A DNA stretch of 64,000 bases, from the NCBI GenBank assembly GCA_030765045.1, contig CM060965.1:147268874-147332873 (forward strand), given 5' to 3'. Numbering within the stretch: position 1 is the first letter of the stretch; the number at the start of each line of letters is the position of its first letter. The notes beneath the pieces are model-generated. The model was not told the DNA's origin. It saw only the letters and a program-made list of their open reading frames with translations, and made no database searches. Source of the stretch: Tenodera sinensis (taxonomy: Eukaryota > Arthropoda > Insecta > Mantodea > Mantidae). Below, piece after piece: positions 25,776 to 37,890 of the stretch. A program made the position numbers and the translations under genes.

Positions 25776-25965
25776 AATTAATAGGATCATATCAGTGCCA
25801 CCAGTGAGTCAGAATTTTGTCCTGTATTTTACATACCAGTAAATAACTTCATGGATTTATCGCTTTAAAGTACACTTAAAGACCATCACTCTGGGTTGGG
25901 TTTTAACCCGTAACCTTTAGAATCAGTAGGCCAGCGCATACCCAGACCGACTGCTTTTGTGGAGT
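25776..25965 (-). mobile_element. tRNA-derived SINE (family S2, copy 2)
   Basis: Shares body blocks with the S2 copy at 21289-21480 and has a more degenerate head (minus strand GTCGGTCTGGGTATGCGCTG). It is followed by ACATTTCCGAATTATTCCTTG, the same R1 block that follows copy 1. Confidence 0.5.
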
Positions 25966-26157
25966 TTGACATTTCCGAATTATTCCTTGTTATTATTCAT
26001 GTCATTTTTAAGGCTTAATGTTTATTTATTACTGAATAACTGAAAAAGCTCACCAAAAACAAAATACGGATAGAAACCAAACCAGGTTATTTAAGTTCAA
26101 TGTCTTCCAAAGATGGATCACAGGATTTTCGAGAAAATTTCTCCACACTCTTACATG

Positions 26158-26160
<3 letters not shown>
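25966..26160 (-). repeat. R1 fragments
   Basis: Two reverse-orientation R1 pieces: ACATTTCCGAATTATTCCTTG directly after the SINE, and GGTTATTTAAGTTCAATGTC to TTACATG at about 26080-26158. Their order differs from that in intact copies, so the locus is rearranged. Confidence 0.5.

Positions 26161-26217
<57 letters not shown>
26161..26217. repeat. (CA)n microsatellite
   Basis: About 28 uninterrupted CA units directly after an R1 fragment. Confidence 0.97.
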
Positions 26218-26220
<3 letters not shown>

Positions 26221-29200
26221 TACATACATGTATGTTAGTAAATACAAACAAAAATGCCTCATTAAAATTGTAATTGCAAGAGGCAAGAAAGGTCAACAAT
26301 GCCATGCAGCATTATTGGAAGCGCGTGGTGGAGAGACTTTACCGTACTGTATCGTGGCTAGGTTAGCGCTTGCATTTTGCAAGGGTAGCAAAGATATTCT
26401 CCAAAAACGTGGAGCTGGCAGCCCGCAATCATTTTAGAGCATTGTAGATAACAGTCGGCAAATTAAACTTAACTAAAAAGTATAAGTAATATTACTATGT
26501 TTAAACTCACAGGTAACATACATCAGATGCTCTTCTTTCTCATTGTTACCAGCTTGCGTCATTTACGGCTGATAGCGCCACATGCAAACATTGTTGCCAC
26601 TAATTTTTGAATGACCCATGTATATTTAAACGGCAAATAAAATGTGGGTCCTGATCTTTTTGAGCATAGTCCATGAATTCTGATGGTTCGAAAGGTATTA
26701 CGTATACTTTTCTATAGCTGACAAATCGAACAAAATAGAATCTAGATAGACATAAATCTCTTTAAACTACTTTATTTTAGATCTTTTGTGCAGTGATAGC
26801 CATTTCCGAGATTTCCATTTTTCAATTGTGTTATCGTTTGTAGAAGTGGTAATTATTCAGTTGTTTCTCGAGATATCAGCAAATAGTATGATATTTCAAG
26901 ACCAGCATATAGCGAATAGGTTACCTGTTAAACAATTGATTAGGATTGTGTAACCTGTATCCTTGTATCTAGAAGCAAATGTGTAATGAAGCTATTTTTG
27001 CAAGATGTTATCTATATTAATACGAATCAGATAGGAAAAAGGATTCAGAAAGACTGATTACTTCTATATAGAAGTAAACACTGGTGGGTAGAGAAAGTAA
27101 AGTGAATGTAACTCAGATCTGTTAGGTTGTGCTATACGGTAGCTGTATTAGAAATTCTTCCACTCTTCTATGATGTACCAATGTGACAGCAAACGTTTTA
27201 TGCTTCAGTTTTATTTTATGGGTTTTTACAAAAATATATACAGGTTTTATACAAATAGCAGGAAATTTAGAAATTTATAACCTAAAATTTTGGTTTATTT
27301 TGTAGAGAAGGGTAGAAATATTTTTAGTTTCGTTGTCGATTTTAGTGATTACACCCTTGTATGCAATAAGCGATTAAGTTAGTAATCATAAATCTTGACT
27401 ATAATTAAACGGTACATGTCCTAGCCATTAATCTTCCCGTTATTATCGTTACGAACTACTTCGCGGCACCTATTACTGCTAACAGCTTCATTGAAGGATA
27501 AATATTTTTTAAAATATGTTATTATTCCTCCTAGTGTAGGTCTGCTAGTATGATTAAATTAAGGTTTAGTCGTTCCTTTATCGCATTTACGCATGTACAC
27601 GTTGCCTCAAGAACAATGGAATTCTGTTGAAGATTATCGGTATCATTTTACTCTGAATTTATATTTCCTTGTGTGTTATTAGCAGCATTTAAATAGTCGC
27701 ATTTTGGAAACTACTTGTAAAGCTGATATCAGCGCACGTTTCTAGTGATGTATTAGTTTTGGGAATAGAACTACTGACTAATACATGTATACGATATGAC
27801 TTTATAAAATATAATTATAAAACGGTGTGAAAACAAATGGTTTTCCTATTAATGACGATAAAACCGCAAGTTAAAATTCAATCCAAGCCACTCTGCTTCT
27901 GATAAATAAGTTAAGTTTCTGCTAGCTTAAGATATAATGCACATATAATAATTAGCAAAGAATCATTGGCATTAAGAGTTTCAAGGCACTAACCTCAGTT
28001 CAAACCTTATTAAATATTTTGCTATGAACAAGCACGTAGCCCTCTTCAATATCACCTCTAGTTTCGTGCAATCATTCTTCAATAAATAAATTATTAATTC
28101 TATAGAAAATAGCAATCAAAATCATGGGTGTGGTACCACGGAGAATTCATTCTGAACCATTATTTGTAGGAGGGAGTATTTCAACTGTGACATCAATGTT
28201 TATTGTGGAGTGTTTATGTTAAGAGCAACTCTCTGCTTCAACATTAGCATAAAAATTAATTTTTCAAGATCCAAAACGGTTTTGAAACAGATCCCTCAGT
28301 AGCCTAACCTAGTTAGAAATATTTGCAAAACACTGACCAGTACCTAACTGAAAATCGATTCCATGCATGAAAGGTGTTAAAATGTAGTTTTAGAATTGGC
28401 AAAGCTTAAAATTTGAGTACAACACTATGTGCTTAATTAAGCCATTTTACACCAAAAGCTATCACACCACCGCTTACATGGACTAAAATAAAAATTCTTT
28501 ACGCAATTTAAGACAGCTGCTTTCAAAAGAAGAACTAAACATCAAATTAATGTCGACATAACCATGAACATTGAAGCTGGAATAGTATACTTTTGGAGCG
28601 GTTATTTTATTCGAGTGGGAATAATTTCATTTGTGGAACTGTTATGTTCTTCCGGTAGAGAAACATTTTGAGAGGGGGTTGAAAATTGGAATAAAATTAC
28701 ATCCTTTGCAATACGGTTTTTGATATTGATTTTCCTTCCACTAAGAAATTTTAAATTTTGATCCGAAACCAATTCAAACTCTGCTGTAGAGAACGGAAAC
28801 CAACTCGAGAGCATTTGGTTTTTCAGGGGAGGCACTTTAAATTTTGTATGAAACGGTTGGATCAATTACACTAATTAGTGAGCCCTGAAGCACGACGCCA
28901 TGCGTAGGATTAGCCCATTTGTTCCTCTGAGTGGCCAGGATTAGCGGGTTTATCCATTGTATGGAAACATTTAAACCGCTGTGATGTAAATCATAGGATT
29001 GGCTGGTTGCACAGTTTTTACACCACGTAAAAATGGTACAGGAGTTTCATTTGTCAGTTGGTATTAACGGTAATGCCTTGGGCTAACGCTATAGTAGGTT
29101 CTTTAGGGTAGGGGAAAGTGATATAATGGGGAAAATATTACCTATATAAGTTATAACTCGTTTATTTGTTATGCATTTATTTATTCTGTCAGGATACATT

Positions 29201-29942
29201 TTCCACCCTATCAGATTAAGGTGTTAAAAACTAAGTTAAAAGTACAAAAATCAAACACAATTAATAAAGGAGATAAAAACAAAGCTAAAAACAGTTCAAA
29301 ATTAAAATTAATAGAAATAAAGTTTCACTGCATAAATAACATGAATAAAATATTGTAATACTTTATAGCAATGATTATTTTAACAGTCAGCACTGTTTAT
29401 AATTCATACAGAGCAAAGGAAACCTAACTAAAAGTTACAGCATCTGTTATTTTTGACAACGTTTATAGGCAATGTTTTAGTCTACATTAAACCCGTGGTA
29501 TAGTTTGTCAGTATCAGATTTGAATTGAGAGAGGATTCCAAATATAAGGAAATAGTACGCTTGATGAAAGCGAACATCAATGTTTGATGCCGAGGGATTA
29601 GTGTAGTAAAACTACTGTAGGCTGTCGTAGAATATCATAAACAAATGTAGACATAGGATAGTTTTCATAGTAGAATTGATCAGTTAAGAACCTACTCCCA
29701 TTATTTGTACGTTAGAAGTGTAGCGTACCTGTCGGAAATTACCTCATATCGATCGTATTGTTTACGTTTTTTGATCATGTTTCACTAAATTCCTCTAGAA
29801 ACCGGAAGTGTTGATCTTTGAACCTTCTCGAAACTGAGAAACATAATACAAAGGAATGCTTAATTTACGGAACGTTAGTGTTTACAAGAATATTTGGAAG
29901 CTCCTCTATGCTTACTACAGTTCAAGTCGAAGACACTAATAG
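26218..29942. other. no recognisable gene
   Basis: AT-rich. The phrase TTTTTGAATGACCCATGTAT at about 26606-26625 resembles the inverted end of a DNA transposon, but no partner end was found. The 87-codon minus frame at 28602-28865 lacks a recognisable domain. Confidence 0.4.
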
Positions 29943-30240
29943 TGATCACTGATCACCAAGGAGCGGGGTTTTAGTAAGAAATCCATCAAATCCATCATTT
30001 GACTGTGGAGGCAACGGAATCCCAGGTGCCATCTGTTTAAGTATATTGATTTTGGAAGGTGTTTTGCGAAATATCTTTTTCGTGTTGGCTATAAAAGTAT
30101 TTACATCCGGAAAAGAGGATATAATTTCTTTCTTCAGCAACTCGGGGACTATGAGCTAAACAAGTTTTAGTTTTGGAAATACTGTATTGCTGTGGCAGCT
30201 TTCTTCATATAGGAAGTCCCGTCCGTAACAAGTAGTAAAC
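29943..30240 (-). pseudogene. hAT-like (DUF659-type) transposase relic
   Basis: Minus-strand frames read LLVTDGTSYMKKAATAIQYF, then after a shift a segment ending FPDVNTFIANTKKIF-RKTPSKINILK and APGIPLPPQ. Related insect proteins have 'TDG.pYM.KA' followed by 'F..vn.lia..KK.F.KaPsR...fk...P..PLPP'. The expected RWGTW motif after PLPPQ is lost and frames are broken, so this is a dead fragment. Confidence 0.55.
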
Positions 30241-30912
30241 CATTTTGTGTTATTGGACAGACACAGTAGAGAGAGGAAAAAAAGAAAACAACCAAATATA
30301 ACATAACTGACTAAACCAGTGCAGTTTGACTATTCCTTGTCATTGGCTTTATGTTACCATGTTTTGCATTATTGTGACATTGATACGGGCTTTCGTGGAA
30401 AGCATCCCATAAATTAGATGCTCCTTTTCTGACGTCACATTGCCAAGCAGGCAGAGGGTAACTTATAGAGTTTGTAAGGCTAATTGAGAAAGTTGAGTTT
30501 TAAGTGTGTTTGTACTAATCTGTGTTGAGTGAGACCATGGCTTGAGGTAAAATTAGAGAAAATAAATACTATGGTTATTAGAAGCTTGGTGCCAAACGCA
30601 ATACTTAATATAAAAGTGTGTTTTTCTTGCATTATAAGAGCAGCAATAGAAAATGTATTTGTAATTTTACATTTTATAGGTAATTCTGCTTCACTCAAAC
30701 CCTACGATATTCAAAAGGAACAATAAGTGTGCAAAAAGATTAACAATTTACATAAGCATACAATGCGTTACGTGTGAAAGCTCCCCCAGATTAATCAATA
30801 AAATTATACAATATCTCCTTTCAAAAATTATTGATAAACGGATCCATTTTACTGTGAGGGTTACAATACACATCTACAGAAAAAATGAATTTTTCGATCT
30901 CTACATTATTTA

Positions 30913-31154
<242 letters not shown>

Positions 31155-31739
31155 TACGACCTCAAACAAGGGTGATGGATTCCTTGTGTTATATTTTCGC
31201 CATCTTCATGCAGGTCTTTGCTAACAAACTTAGCATATTCTTTGCTCGTAGACAGAATCTTCGCTTTCAGCCCTAGATTTTCGCTCATGTAGTTATCCAC
31301 AACCTCAACGAAAGACGATACCAGCACCTCATATACTACCCATAAGTAACCCATTTAGTACCTCCTCCATCAAAAGAGAATGAAAAAGCTAATCTCATTT
31401 TGCTCTTCCCCTTCTATTTCTGTAATATAAGTAGACCCCTTAAATTTATCGCGGCTGACATTTATATAGCATTATGTCCTTTCTCTTTGCACTTATTGCT
31501 TGTGTCATATTTCTATTTCCCTCACGGCTTGCTAGTTTTCTTTTCCTTATAGAAACACCGAAAGCTGTTACAGGATAGGTCAATAAAAGCTTATGGTGGA
31601 CACCTGTTTGGATTATATTGTATTATTTACATATATTTTCTCATTTAGTGTATATGCAACCAGATGATAAACATACACTATTGTAAAAATTTATAAAAAC
31701 TTTGGTTCTATGTTTCATAGGATAATAGAAAAACACTGT

Positions 31740-31935
31740 GAAACTCAGAGAAATCAATAGGAGATGAGAGGCGGGCACTCCATCAATCGCCCTCTAGTTG
31801 TTAACCAGCCAGGAGTCACTCTATGAAGATGCCCAACGCAGTCTTGGGTGAAACGTCAGATAATCCATCGACTGGACCACGACCTATAAGGCCGCAAACT
31901 ACCATCTATTGGATTAACACCGGCCGTGAAAGCCT
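31740..31935 (+). repeat. retroelement-like fragment with a hammerhead-like core phrase
   Basis: GC-richer than its surroundings. It includes GATG, a 5-bp stem CCCAA/TTGGG and GAAACGTC (31828-31857). The order 'GATG - stem - GAAAC' is seen in hammerhead-like motifs of Penelope-like elements. The canonical CTGATGA is not intact here. Assignment is by resemblance only. Confidence 0.3.
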
Positions 31936-32839
31936 AAGCATGTATATCAGAGAAATCTGTCAAAAGTACGCTTTTGCTTAAATGTGGGTGGGAAATTACA
32001 ACTTGTGAGATCATAGCAGAGGAATGGGTGCTATTTTTCCGATGCCGCTGCGAAGTTGTTTGTGCACAATGATGATACTCTTCCTAGTCAGCTTTTGTGC
32101 ATATTATTCAATGTTTAATGAAAGTAAATAAATCGAAACAAGCTTCTTTAGGTTAAATGAAACAATAAGGTAAATGTTTATCCACGTAATTATTACACTG
32201 TAAACTTAAAAGCGAAATGATCACAGTTGTCAGACGACAAAAACGTGATGCATTAAGCGAGAACCAATACATTTGTATTTTACAATCTAAGGAAAGACAA
32301 CTTATTTTATTTCAACATTGAAGAAACGAAATAAGCAGCTCAACTGTTTCGTTTTATTTGAACATTCAATCAAGGTCATAGAATGTGGGTTACGTGTTTT
32401 TGCCGAATATACAATCCTGCGATAAGTAAGCGGGCGAGAGATACTGTAATAATCTGAAGCGTGTGGTGCGGTCAGCTATTCAGCCGCTGTTGCGACGTCG
32501 TAATTTCAAAGTTGATTACGATTTGTACAAAAAGGCATTACAGTATAACGAAAACGGAGGCTTGAAGAAAATGAAAATAATAACGAATGTAAATCATTAA
32601 TCTATACCTTTAATCCTACCATATTTGAGATATAATGCGGCAAATAGTGAGGAAATCTTTGTTTCTGCTTATACAAAGCTTTCGTAAATCGGCGGCACCG
32701 CCCTGGGTGAGGACCGGCGCGCCTTCCGCCAGGGTTACACGTAAACGACTGGCAAGTTATGGGTATGGGACAGTAACTACAGTACTAACTTATATTAAGC
32801 TTATTTGCATCACAACAGATGTTAAAATTGATAACCTTC

Positions 32840-32851
32840 AACGCCAACATA
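32840..32851. repeat. target-site duplication, left copy
   Basis: AACGCCAACATA, exactly repeated at 33209-33220 on the other side of the nested retroposon. Confidence 0.8.
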
Positions 32852-33208
32852 ATCAATCAATTAATCAATCTAGCGCACCTACGAGATTCTCTGCAGCTGC
32901 CTGCCAGACTTGCAGAGGTCCTAGCGGACGACAAAACAGCGGTTGATAGAGTTTTTAATTTTTTAGCGGAGTGCAATATCAATTTGAGGATTTAAAATTT
33001 TAATTATCTGTTTATGTTTTTGGACATATTTATCACCTTGTTTCATATCTGGCTATTGCCACTGTTTTTTTACCTTTTGTGTATATTTTTCTTGTTGCTA
33101 GTATATTTATTTTTGAGTAAAATTTATATCTTGTTATTGCCATGAATCTTTTAAGGGCGCTGATGACCTCGAAGTTGAGCGCCCTTAAACCAAACCAAAC
33201 CAAAGCCA
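32852..33208 (+). mobile_element. 357-bp non-LTR retroposon nested in the mariner-like element
   Basis: Bracketed by an exact 12-bp direct repeat. Its 3' end carries an 11-bp perfect hairpin TTAAGGGCGCT/AGCGCCCTTAA with a 16-nt loop, followed by a (CCAAA)n tail. Stem-loop plus short tandem tail is typical of LINE or LINE-dependent SINE 3' ends. Removing it rejoins the left inverted arm of the host element. Confidence 0.82.
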
Positions 33209-33220
33209 AACGCCAACATA
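33209..33220. repeat. target-site duplication, right copy
   Basis: AACGCCAACATA, partner of 32840-32851. Confidence 0.8.
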
Positions 33221-33840
33221 TACCCTATATCTCCAAAAACAGTTCTGCTTTACTCGCAAAAGCTCGCGTTGGCTGATGACTGTACCTCTCTCATGATTTT
33301 GTCCTTCTATTCTTGTAACGCATGCGAATTTGATGCTTACACTTTAGTGTTTAAATAAAAATCGCATGGAGATAGGTCAGGGGAACGAAGTGGCCATAAT
33401 CTTCGACTAATTATTCTGTCGCCATTCACACTTCCCAATTGATAATTATAGAACTCGCAGCAATGTGCGATGTAGCTGAATCCTGCTGAAACCAGCCGCA
33501 TAATCTTTCATTTCTGTCAGTTGTGGAAAAAAAATACATATGAATCAACTGTTGTGTCGTAAAATATAGGACCTATAGCTCTACGCACACTCGCTGCGCA
33601 CGAAATCTCAACTTTTGCTGCATTATGAATAACTTAACGATTAATAAGGGGATTTTTGTTTTCGGAGATATAGGAAATATGCTCGTGTTAAAGGTCATCA
33701 ATTTCACATCTGTTATGATGAAGGTAAGCCTAATGTAAGTTAGTACAGCAGCTTGTGTTCCGTGACTTGCCGGTCGTTTACATGTAACTTTGATGGACGG
33801 AGCGCCGGTTCTGCCGACGCGAGACAGTCCGACCGACCTA

Positions 33841-35420
33841 CGAAGTGTTCAAAGGCGAAAATGGAATCATAAGTTTTCTTATAGTTTTTGAATCAGTGAC
33901 TTGCTGAACGTCTATAAAAGCCTTGTTTATAGAATTAGTTTTTGAGTCAGTTTCTGATCTCAGCACAATTTATATTACGCAGGTAAATTAAGCCTTTGTT
34001 TTCTACAATTACCCTTCCTACTCTATTGAGAACATTATACATCAGTTTACAAAATATAAAGAAATCTAATTAAGAGTTATAGCTCTTCTAGCTATTGTTC
34101 TTTTATTCCCTTATCGGTCTAATTTGTATCTACCATAGCTATACTTGACATAAGATGAATTGTATTGGTTTTTAAAGAAGAAATTTTTTTTCTGTGCTTG
34201 TTTAGCTTGCTCGTAGCACAGTGCCCGAGGTATTTGCACTTTAAACCTGTTGTCACTTATGTCGTTCGTTATACATGAGTTTACAGCCTTTGGGATGCTG
34301 ATAAATAAACAAAGGCGGAAGCCTGTTGCGCGTTCTCGCAAGAGGCAAGTAAACAATACACTCTCGAGACATGCTAGGTTACAGTATACCCAGAATACCT
34401 TTGACCGACATCTTAAACACGGAGAAATTCCACACATCTGCAGGAGCTCAGACATCCATGCATCGTACTTACTTGGGCATTCTTGAAGGACAATTTCTTT
34501 CACTTTAGGAAAAGGTTAGCTTCAGCACCAATATTTAAAACATTTCCTTTCCTCGATGTAATTTGTATTCTATGGGGAAAGAATCTATATGTAAAGACAA
34601 AGGAATTGATCATTATTACCATGTGAATATAACGAAAATATTACACTGTTTTACAGCTTCTGGCGTTGAAAATGAGATGTAGAACAATGTAATGCTGATT
34701 ACTTGTATTGAAAAGTGGACAACTTGCCCACAATGGGAAATAGGAGTTATAATATTATTTCGATGCGTTCTTTGTTGATACCATCAGCTAAACCTGTTAC
34801 AAAGGTTAGCCTTCCGAGGAATGTGTTGCTCTACACATAGACAATGTTAGATGAAGGAACAGTTTCAGGTGAAGCTGTTTCTTTTCTTTATAAATGCATT
34901 GTTTAAAACTTTGTTTCTTGTGGAAGAATATGGCATTAACGAAATTACTACAGTCATACTGGTATGAATGGGAAAGAAAATATAAGTAAAAGGATCATTA
35001 CTTCATTTTCATTTTTGTAATCTCGATTACCATCTTTGTATCAGTATAGTTATTTTAAACATAATGAACTTACACCCTTTTTTATTCCTGTCATTTTAAG
35101 CCAAAAATTACAAAGAATTCAGACGCTATCCCTGGATTCATGCAAAACTGCAGGTGGTAACATAAACCTCACCTCCAACGGTCTTCAGCGAATGTTTATT
35201 TGAACATCAAAACAGTGATAACAGTCTTTTGTTTCTATTTTGTGTAAGAGATAGAAGGAATGTGTACAGTGTGTTCCAAATACATATAGCTCATCATCTA
35301 CCTAACTAACAAGTGCTGTAAGGCAACCTCTCAACTTCTTTTCCGATAATATATATTTTCCCAGTTATCATCAGTAATTCTTTTAGTCTTCTTAGTTGCG
35401 AAACTCTATGACATTGTATA
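33841..35420. other. no recognisable gene
   Basis: AT-rich. Frames at 34111-34503 (-) and 34250-34486 (+) overlap antiparallel and neither has a recognisable domain. Confidence 0.4.
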
Positions 35421-35990
35421 GGAGGGGTGTTCGGAAATGATTTACAATATTAGCTTTTGCACCTTATTTATTAATGAAAATGATTCAGTGTACATGATGT
35501 CTCTCAATATGCTTCCTACCAACGTCAATACACTTTTCAGCTTCCTGGGAACTTCATTATTGCTTTACGGAACAGCTGTTTGGAGGTGCTATGCATGCAC
35601 CTGCAATTCCGTATTGTTTCCGAAATATAACTTTGCAGCGTGTCCTTCATATCATGGAACAAAGACTTCCTTCTCATGTGTATTCGTCACCAGTTTCTCC
35701 AAAAAAATCTGGATCTTCATTATCCATTTCCAGTAGATGACAACAGACTTCAACTCTATTCTCCTTCTGGGCCTGTGTGAAGTTCCACGGAATGCAATGG
35801 GCACACTTTTTCGCACAGTTTTGGCTCCTTCCTTCCACAAAAACCATGTAGTCTATCTTTGTCCATGGTTTTCTTTACTTAACAACAAACAAGCGTTGTT
35901 CTTTTCACTATACACTGTCTTCACAACTACCATGTAGTCTCTCCGTGGTGCACCATTATCACTTCATCGCCCCACAAGAGGACGTTCCCA
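35421..35990 (-). pseudogene. DDE transposase-like relic
   Basis: Minus-strand frames, with shifts, contain RVEVCCHLLEMDNEDPDF, resembling 'R.eFC..lL....eDpdFl' just before the catalytic TDEa.F segment of insect mariner/Tc-like transposases; here the next residues are degraded. The left edge GGGGTGTTCGGAAATG resembles a transposon terminus. No matching right end was seen. Confidence 0.45.
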
Positions 35991-36546
35991 TATATGAAGA
36001 TGTATTTTATCATTTCTCGCTTTTGTTGATGAATAAAACTGCCTTCATTAGGACCTGATTGCAATTATTGCTGTTGCAGTGGGTGTACTCCACCTGATAC
36101 GCTCTTTCTTATTTATGCAAATATATACGCTGATACATTTCTTCGGTTTGATAAACTAATAAGCCATATCCGTTTCATGTACAATTATCCTTTCTCTGTC
36201 AGTCCTTCAAAACAAATAAACAATAAATATGTGTTTAAGCGTGAGGACAGTCAAATGATGACAAACATCTCATTGTTTATGCGCATTGTTGTGAATGTTT
36301 TTCTGTTCAAATGAAAATAAAGTGAAATGTGTTCCTTTAACGCGCAACTTCGCTGCTAACTATGGAACACTAACGATCTACTCTACTGATTCTGCTTGTA
36401 GTATTGATAGGCAGCTTCATAGTTACTAAAGTGCGTCCTCACATTATACAGCTAAAGTAGAGATGTTACGATAAATTACGGGTTACAACATAAATCTAAT
36501 TCTCCAAAGCAGTTAGCACTTTAAGCAGCTCAAATTAATTAGCCGC

Positions 36547-36630
36547 ATGTACTATCTTTCACAAAAGTAAATACCCAACTTCAGCTAAACCTGCGCGAAG
36601 GGTCACCTAATTCTCAGGCGTGCTTGCATA
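36547..36630 (+). repeat. 84-bp inverted repeat, left arm
   Basis: Starts ATGTACTATC and ends TTGCATAG. It is the inverse of 37807-37890 with only about five mismatches. Arms this similar imply a recent origin of the pair. Confidence 0.85.
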
Positions 36631-37086
36631 GTTAAAAATAAAACAGAGAACACGCCCACATCAACTGTCAATCATGCCTCCCGAAAGTAATATTTCCCTT
36701 TAAATATTCACATTCAAAGGCATCTCTATAAAATTTGTAGACTATCACCATATTAAAAAATATAAGTGCGTAATAGCGTAAAATATGGTTTTAATGGTCA
36801 TAAAATACATTGTTACGAGATCTGGATGCCAGGGAATAATGTAATTAGTGACACATTAAACAGAGCAGAATGCAATTGTAGATTACTTCAGCGGAAGCAA
36901 CTTTTGCACCTAGCAACGTTGCCATGTCGTTTATTTCCATCCACTACACGCATTTCCACTACACAATGTTGCCCTATCCCCATTAACTCAATTTCCAGCA
37001 GTGTGCCTACATCGGATTCTCCAATCGAAATAAAAAGTTGTAGAGAATTAAGCAGGTTTGTTAATTTTGTATTTCAGAAAATAAAC

Positions 37087-37165
37087 ATGCGAAAGGCGGG
37101 AATCGAACCCCCGGCCGCTAGAAGTCCTGAATTCCACGGTCAGCGTCTAGACCTCTCAGCCATTC
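37087..37165 (-). pseudogene. tRNA-like sequence (class II, long variable arm), probably a SINE head
   Basis: The minus strand has an A box (TGGCTGAGAGGTCTAG), B box (GGTTCGATTCC), a CGGGGG/CCCGC T-stem region and an acceptor stem pairing 6 of 7 with wobbles. The long variable region resembles tRNA-Leu or -Ser, but the anticodon loop lacks the invariant T33, so it is not a working tRNA. It lies between the two arms of the 84-bp inverted repeat. Confidence 0.45.
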
Positions 37166-37806
37166 TTCACTTGGTCATTCGTCCTGTATCATATGATATT
37201 GAGGTTGTTGCCACTAACTTGGCAGTTAATTTCACTGCACACTGTAGCCGTGTTCCCTGATTTATTTCCACCAATTGCAATCAATATTTTATAAAGCATT
37301 CAGTTTTAAAATTGCAATCGTGCTGCAGCATTAATAGCACGGCGGGAAAGTTACAACGCTATGCGGAATAAAAATATGTATAGAAATAGATTTCATTAGT
37401 TTGTATAAAGTTATACTTCACAGGTATTATATAAATACTGATGTTACCGTTAAGAAAGAAACAAGGAAAAGGGAAATAAAAACATAATGTTGAGTGGGAT
37501 TCGAACTAATGTTAGCCCACCACTGTCAATTTGACAACTGCGTCTCTCTGATTAAACTCACGTCTCTAAGTGTAGCACCCAACACTGGAATCATTTTAGT
37601 TCTAGTCCACAATTTAACAAAACACCATAAGAACGTTTTCTGCAAATGCGCTGAAGTTAAATTTGCTATCTTTGCCCGTTAATGTAGAAGGATTCCTGAA
37701 ATATTGCTTTTTAAAACTGTGAGGTGAGTGAGCTAAGAGCATAAATGGCTGCCACGTCCTTTGAACTGCAAGGAAAGCAGATCACTAATTTAACTCTCAT
37801 ACCATC

Positions 37807-37890
37807 TATGCAAGCACGACTGAGAGTTAGGTGACCCTTCGTGCAGGTTTAGCTGAAGTTGGGCATTTGCTTTTGTGAAAGATAGTACAT
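37807..37890 (-). repeat. 84-bp inverted repeat, right arm
   Basis: Ends GATAGTACAT; partner of 36547-36630. The interval between arms is about 1.18 kb. Confidence 0.85.

Larger units (their letters stand above)
32690..33840 (-). mobile_element. mariner/Tc-like DNA transposon with long inverted ends, disrupted
   Basis: The left arm (about 32690-32851, resuming at 33221 for about 20 bp) and the right arm (about 33650-33840) are imperfect inverted copies over roughly 170 bp: e.g. ACACGTAAACGACTGGCAAGT on the left against ACATGTAAACGACCGGCAAGT (minus strand) on the right, and ATATACCCTATATCTCC against ATATTTCCTATATCTCC. The centre, minus strand 33230-33500, retains a degraded transposase: GWFQQDSATSHIAA, the 'QQDgA..H' motif of DDE transposases, followed by a broken 'rSPDLsPcDF.L'. 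Without the nested retroposon the element would be about 780 bp. The ends are approximate and no target duplication was recognised. Confidence 0.65.

Noticed and set aside
33150..33190. Hammerhead ribozyme from CTGATGA...CGAA
   Set aside because: The two motifs are only about three bases apart, leaving no stem II; the region is better explained by the 11-bp hairpin.
34111..34503. 130-codon minus frame with overlapping + frame
   Set aside because: No recognisable motif, and the antiparallel overlap suggests chance.
37087..37165. Functional leucine or serine tRNA
   Set aside because: No T33 in the anticodon loop, an anticodon stem of only four pairs and a mismatch in the acceptor.
36766..37260. 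164-codon frame
   Set aside because: It runs through the tRNA-like SINE head and has no coherent domain; chance frame.
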